Assembly (NCBI RefSeq): GCF_000757485.1 | Contig: NZ_JPYO01000007.1 | Coordinates: forward strand, 62,001 to 126,000 | Direction: 5' to 3' | Origin: Achromobacter sp. RTa | GTDB taxonomy: Bacteria > Pseudomonadota > Gammaproteobacteria > Burkholderiales > Burkholderiaceae_B | Length of the DNA: 64,000 nucleotides | Part shown: piece after piece, positions 60,587-64,000 of the stretch | Layout of the letters: the number at the start of each line of letters is the position of its first letter | Numbering within the stretch: the stretch's first letter is position 1 | The notes under the pieces: model-generated | Databases searched by the model: none | Told to the model about the DNA's origin: nothing | Seen by the model: the letters and a program-made list of their open reading frames with translations, nothing else | Made by a program: the position numbers and the translations under genes

Positions 60587-62998
60587 GTGAATATCCGAAT
60601 CCATACCAACGCGCCCCGCGGCGCAAGCAAATCGCGGCCCCGGCTGCTTCTTTCGCTGGCTGCCGCCATGGGGCTGGCTCTCGGCGCTGGCCAGGCCCGG
60701 GCCCAAGCCCTGGCACATGCCGAGCCTGTGGCCATCGACATCGCGCCGCAGCAGCTTGGGAACGCGCTGCTGCAATGGGCCGCCCAGGCACGCGTGCGCG
60801 TGTTCTACCCGCCCGAGGCGGTGGCCGGCCTGACCAGCCCCGGGCTGCGCGCGACGCTGGCGCCCGAAGACGCCCTGCGCGCCTTACTGAAGGGCACCGG
60901 CGTGACTTACCGCAGGCAAGGCGACAGCATCATCCTGTCGCGCGAGGACCTGGTGTCCAATCTCGCCCCCGTAACGGTGCTCGGGGCCGGAGATGCGACG
61001 GTCACCGAGGGTACCGGCTCCTACACCACCGCCGCCACGTCGGCGGCTACGGGCCTGACCCTGACGCTGCGCGAAACGCCGCAGTCGGTGAGCGTGGTGA
61101 CGCGCCAGCGCATCGAAGACCAGAACCTGCGGTCGCTGGACGAAGTGATGGGCAACGTGGTGGGCGTGCAGGTCGTCAGCGAAGACAGCGACCGCACCGA
61201 TTTCTGGTCGCGCGGCTTCTATATCGACAGCCTGCAGTACGACGGCGTGCCTACCACGCTGGGATTGTCGATGTACGGCGAGTCGGACAACGATTCCGTC
61301 ATCTACGACCGCATCGAGGTCGTGCGCGGGGCCACCGGCCTGATGACCGGCGCCGGCAATCCCTCGGCTTCCATCAACCTTGTGCGCAAGCACGCCAACA
61401 GCCGCGAATTCACCGGCACACTGACCGCAGGCGTGGGATCCTGGAACCAGTACCGCGGCGTGGCGGACCTGTCGACCCCGATAGACAAGGAAGGCAAGGT
61501 GCGCGCGCGCGTGGTCGCCATGTACCAGGGGCGCGATTCTTACCTCGACATGTACCATGCCAACAAGCGCGTACTCTACGGCGTGATCGATGCGGACCTG
61601 ACGCCGGCGACTCGTCTGAGCGTCGGCGCGGACTACCAGGACAAACGGCCGCACGCCTCCACCTGGGGCGGCTTGCCCGTCCTGTTCTCCGATGGATCGC
61701 CGACCAACTGGCGCCGTTCCAAGAGCCCCGCCGCGGACTGGACCTACTGGCACACGACCAACCGCAGCATGTTCGCGACCCTATCCCACCGCTTCGACAA
61801 CGGCTGGGAGGCGCGAGCCGACTGGTCGCAGCGCAAGAGCGAATATGACGCCAAGCTGCTGTGGCTGAGTGGTCAGCCCGATCGCCAGACCGGCGAAGGC
61901 ATGAGCGCAAGGCCAGGCTACTGGAATTCTTACGCGCAGCAGACTTCGCTGGACCTGCAAGCCAAGGGGCCTTTCACCCTGTTCGGGCGCCGCCACGAAC
62001 TGGTGCTGGGAGCCATGCGAAGCCGCTACGGCGAGGACTTCTACAGCTTCGACCGGACCGGCGTGCTGGACAGCGTCGGCAACTTCTATCATTGGGACGG
62101 CTCTTTCGCCCAGCCCGAATGGACCACTTCGATGCTGCGCGACACCGTCACGCACCAGCGCGGCGTGTACACGGCGGTGCGCTGGTCGTTGGGCGACAGC
62201 CTCACGGCAATCACCGGCGGACGCTATGCCACCTGGAAATCGCGGGCGCCGGGACGCGACCAAAAAGACTCGCAGTTCATTCCGTACGCCGGCGTTATCT
62301 ACGACCTGAACGACAATTATTCGGCCTACGCGAGCTACACCGATATTTTCCTACCGCAGGACTACCGCGACCGCAACGGCGGCTACTTGGACCCAGTGCA
62401 GGGCAGGAACTACGAAGCAGGCCTGAAGGGGGAATACCTAGACGGCAGGCTGAACGCGTCCATCGCCTTGTTCAAGGTCGAACAGAGCAAGGTAGCGGTG
62501 GTAGACCCCGGCCAGATCGTCCCCGGCACGTTCGACGAAGCCTACACCACCGCCGACGGCGTAACCACCAAGGGCGTGGAACTCGAGTTGAGCGGACAGC
62601 TTGCGCCCGGCTGGAACATCTATACCGGCGGCACTTACTACACCAGCCGCGACGCCGACGGCGTATCCGTCAACACGGAACGCCCGCGAGCGGTAGCGCG
62701 CTTCTTCACGACCTACCGCCTGCCGGGCGAATGGAGCAAGCTGACCGTAGGCGGCGGCGTCAACTGGCAGCTCACCACCTGGTCCAGCGTGCCCATCGGG
62801 GACCGCAGCGTCACGGCGCGCCAGAAGGCCTACGCAATCTACAACCTCATGGCCCGCTACGACTTCAGTTCGCGGCTGTCGGCGCAGGTCAATCTCAACA
62901 ACTTGTTCGATGAAAAGTACTACCTGGGCGGCGTGATGAACCAGGTCTATTACGGCGAACCGAGAAGCGTGTTCGTCAACCTGACGGCGAAGTTCTGA
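60587..62998 (+). CDS. TonB-dependent transducer (FecA-type ferri-siderophore receptor)
   Basis: This 803-residue outer-membrane receptor has a signal peptide (LGAGQARA), then an STN signalling domain at about residues 45-115 (VAIDIAPQQLGNALLQWAAQ, VTYRRQGDSIILS). A plug (QSVSVVTRQRIEDQNLRSLD, DRIEVVRGATGLMTGAGNPS) and a beta-barrel ending SVFVNLTAKF follow. The STN domain and the upstream sigma/anti-sigma genes show cell-surface signalling. GTG at 60587 is the start; CCAGG precedes it. The siderophore is unknown; the plug resembles ferric-hydroxamate or coprogen-type receptors (FhuE/FoxA) only in general terms. Confidence 0.92.
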   Translation: MNIRIHTNAPRGASKSRPRLLLSLAAAMGLALGAGQARAQALAHAEPVAIDIAPQQLGNALLQWAAQARVRVFYPPEAVAGLTSPGLRATLAPEDALRALLKGTGVTYRRQGDSIILSREDLVSNLAPVTVLGAGDATVTEGTGSYTTAATSAATGLTLTLRETPQSVSVVTRQRIEDQNLRSLDEVMGNVVGVQVVSEDSDRTDFWSRGFYIDSLQYDGVPTTLGLSMYGESDNDSVIYDRIEVVRGATGLMTGAGNPSASINLVRKHANSREFTGTLTAGVGSWNQYRGVADLSTPIDKEGKVRARVVAMYQGRDSYLDMYHANKRVLYGVIDADLTPATRLSVGADYQDKRPHASTWGGLPVLFSDGSPTNWRRSKSPAADWTYWHTTNRSMFATLSHRFDNGWEARADWSQRKSEYDAKLLWLSGQPDRQTGEGMSARPGYWNSYAQQTSLDLQAKGPFTLFGRRHELVLGAMRSRYGEDFYSFDRTGVLDSVGNFYHWDGSFAQPEWTTSMLRDTVTHQRGVYTAVRWSLGDSLTAITGGRYATWKSRAPGRDQKDSQFIPYAGVIYDLNDNYSAYASYTDIFLPQDYRDRNGGYLDPVQGRNYEAGLKGEYLDGRLNASIALFKVEQSKVAVVDPGQIVPGTFDEAYTTADGVTTKGVELELSGQLAPGWNIYTGGTYYTSRDADGVSVNTERPRAVARFFTTYRLPGEWSKLTVGGGVNWQLTTWSSVPIGDRSVTARQKAYAIYNLMARYDFSSRLSAQVNLNNLFDEKYYLGGVMNQVYYGEPRSVFVNLTAKF

Positions 62999-63333
62999 GC
63001 AAGGAGACATGCAGCGCGGCGTCGATCGGTTTTAGTCGCCTTCGGCAGCCTGGAGCTGCGCCTTGTCCGGACCGCGCTCGGTTGCCGCAATCGTGCGCGG
63101 TCCGCGCGGCTGGCGGTTCACGCAAACCGTTCCCCGGACACCGCAATACTATTGCGAATTTTCACTAATTTATTTCACACCACCCATCCGATCATCTACC
63201 TTTGGTGGATGCTGGTCATGTGCGATGGCATCCGAAAGCATGAGGAAGCTAACCCGGAAAAGGTTCACCTATGTCCTCGTACGCCCGTTATCTATCGGTC
63301 CATACACACGCAGACACCAGGCGATAGCCAGGC

Positions 63334-63360
63334 AAAGCGCCCCGAGACCGGGGCGCTTTT
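63334..63360 (+). terminator. Rho-independent terminator
   Basis: AAAGCGCCCCG (63334-63344) pairs with CGGGGCGCTTT (63349-63359) around a four-base AGAC loop, followed by T. The A tract on the left makes it able to work in both directions. It is the only strong terminator downstream of the FecI-FecR-receptor genes. Confidence 0.9.
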
Positions 63361-63491
63361 GATTTGCAGGCCGGCTCAATGGCCTGGCTCGCGCGTACGC
63401 CTGATACCTGCCCGCCGCCATACCCATCACGACGGATGCTTCTCATCCGAATGCCGGTGCTACAGATGGAAGCGCCACGGGAACATGCGCC

Positions 63492-63528
63492 TGCAGGCAA
63501 TCCCCTTACCCGAGGCAGGCGCGCCGAT
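63492..63528. repeat. short dispersed repeat related to 58750-58786
   Basis: These 37 bases match 58750-58786 at 32 positions; both begin TGCAGGCAATCCC and end GGCGCGCCGAT. In the same reading frame both can encode a QAIP-x-PEAGAP peptide. The 15 bases at 63379-63393 (ATGGCCTGGCTCGCG) are identical to 58735-58749, so the two loci share two blocks at different spacing. Confidence 0.65.
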
Positions 63529-63544
63529 CCAGGAGGATGACAGC

Positions 63545-63775
63545 ATGGCTTCAGGCACTCGCTTATCAGACGTCATCGTCAAGCTGCCGGATCGTTCTAC
63601 GTGCCGCGTAGAACGACGTTTGGTGATCAAGCGAAGCGCGAAAGCATCACCGCAGCCGCAGTACATCTGCTCATTGCCGACGGGCGAGCTCGTCACATGG
63701 CTCCAAGGCGGGAAATACCGGCTGCCCGACGGCACGATAGCCGTCGCCGTCGCCCATCGCCCCCCAAGCAAATGA
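63545..63775 (+). CDS. small protein of unknown function
   Basis: This 76-residue protein starts at an ATG with a strong AGGAGG site eight bases upstream. It is basic and beta-prone (LSDVIVKLPDRSTCRVERRL; ICSLPTGELVTWLQGGKYRL) with no signal peptide. The C-terminal motif GGKYRLPDGTIAVAVAH is distinctive. I recognise no family. A longer frame running back to 63485 or beyond lacks a ribosome binding site and is rejected. It lies beyond the terminator and close to the dispersed repeat. Confidence 0.7.
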   Translation: MASGTRLSDVIVKLPDRSTCRVERRLVIKRSAKASPQPQYICSLPTGELVTWLQGGKYRLPDGTIAVAVAHRPPSK

Positions 63776-63920
63776 CCACCACGCCTGGCCTCGGACGGCT
63801 GGCGCGCCCGCGGCCGGCTATCAGGACTGCCACAGCCCGCGGAGGCGCCGGCGAGGCTGGCGCGCGGCGCGCAGCAGTTATGATGCAGACCGTTCCATCC
63901 GCAACGCCAAGGTTTCACGC

Positions 63921-64000
63921 ATGCCCGCTTTTGCCCGCCGTCTTTTTGCCGTCCTGTTGTTCTCCGCCGCCAGCGCCGCCGCGCACGCGGCCGGCAGCGA
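63921..64000 (+). CDS. exported protein, partial (5' end only)
   Basis: Only the first 26 codons are in the window. MPAFARRLFAVLLFSAASAA followed by AHAAGS is a typical Sec signal peptide with a cleavage site after AHA. An AAGG site lies about eight bases before the ATG. The product cannot be identified from this fragment. Confidence 0.65.
   Translation, partial: MPAFARRLFAVLLFSAASAAAHAAGS

Larger units (their letters stand above)
62999..63544. other. long non-coding stretch after the receptor gene
   Basis: No convincing gene lies here. The part around 63140-63260 is less GC-rich than its neighbours. It contains a perfect inverted repeat CGCAATACTATTGCG (63142-63156), a possible structured segment around the CCACC and GGTGG blocks near 63182-63215, and a strong terminator hairpin at 63334-63360. 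The layout could be a small RNA of roughly 150-200 bases ending at the terminator, or simply a long 3' untranslated region of the receptor operon. No clear promoter was found, so I do not call an RNA gene. Confidence 0.4.

Noticed and set aside
63152-63544. Extension of the 76-residue protein to about 207 residues
   Set aside because: It reads through the terminator hairpin, has no ribosome binding site, and has no sensible composition; AGGAGG marks ATG 63545.

Overview
The window is high-GC proteobacterial chromosome with dense, mostly operonic genes. It looks like a betaproteobacterium of the Alcaligenaceae (Bordetella/Achromobacter type). The reasons are three orphan Bug/TctC-family binding proteins, an FNR-type regulator with the four cysteines of Bordetella Btr, FecI/FecR/FecA-type iron signalling and many LysR/GntR-controlled catabolic islands. 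The genus is an inference; no rRNA or other marker is present. I see no phage, plasmid, CRISPR, tRNA or rRNA.

Layout. 1-5.7 kb: homoprotocatechuate (4-hydroxyphenylacetate) meta-cleavage genes, hpaE-hpaD leftwards and hpaFG1-G2-H-I rightwards, from divergent promoters with palindromic operators over both start sites. HpaF is fused to HpaG1, and HpaG2 is separate. 5.7-11.6 kb: an MBL-hydrolase/Bug/alpha-beta-hydrolase operon with a divergent LysR, a tautomerase with a divergent LysR, and an SDR. 11.7-16.9 kb: alanine racemase, the squalene genes hpnCDE, the fluoride channel crcB and hdeD. 17.0-21.5 kb: a Fur-box-preceded five-gene cluster (PepSY, DUF2271, DUF4198, ApbE, flavodoxin-reductase) that reads as a flavin-based electron path across the inner membrane. 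The DUF2271 protein carries an FMN-attachment motif (DGVSGAT). 21.6-25.1 kb: Bug protein, D-aminoacylase and LysR. 25.1-28.7 kb: a 207-bp imperfect palindrome, then SRPBCC, a TIM-barrel protein and a Tm-1-like protein with a divergent TetR. 28.7-33.1 kb: an operon of NAD-binding protein, Bug, RraA, D-2-hydroxyacid dehydrogenase and GntR. 33.2-36 kb: clpB with a sigma-32 type promoter. 36-42.9 kb: housekeeping and stress genes (gamma-glutamylcyclotransferase, FNR, ArsR/AHSA1, DUF899, ferredoxin, Nudix, Hsp70-like). 42.9-47.7 kb: AraC, TonB receptor, cupin and MFS siderophore-uptake genes with a perfect Fur palindrome. 47.8-51.1 kb: small stress and envelope genes. 51.1-56.2 kb: a cyclohexanecarboxylate (aliA, aliB, badI, badH, badR) cluster. 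56.2-57.8 kb: formamidase fmdAB. 57.9-58.9 kb: a LysE exporter gene between two 99-bp direct repeats. 58.9-63.0 kb: fecI-fecR-fecA type system with a Fur box. 63.0-64.0 kb: a non-coding stretch with a strong terminator, a small protein and the start of a secreted protein.

The theme is import and breakdown of aromatic, alicyclic and organic acids, plus iron acquisition (three separate Fur-box-linked units). The parts most worth experimental attention are the ApbE/DUF2271/PepSY flavin module, the split Tm-1-like operon, the HpaF-HpaG1 fusion, the cyclohexanecarboxylate cluster, the dispersed repeats around lysE, and two regulator genes whose operators sit on or just inside their own start codons.
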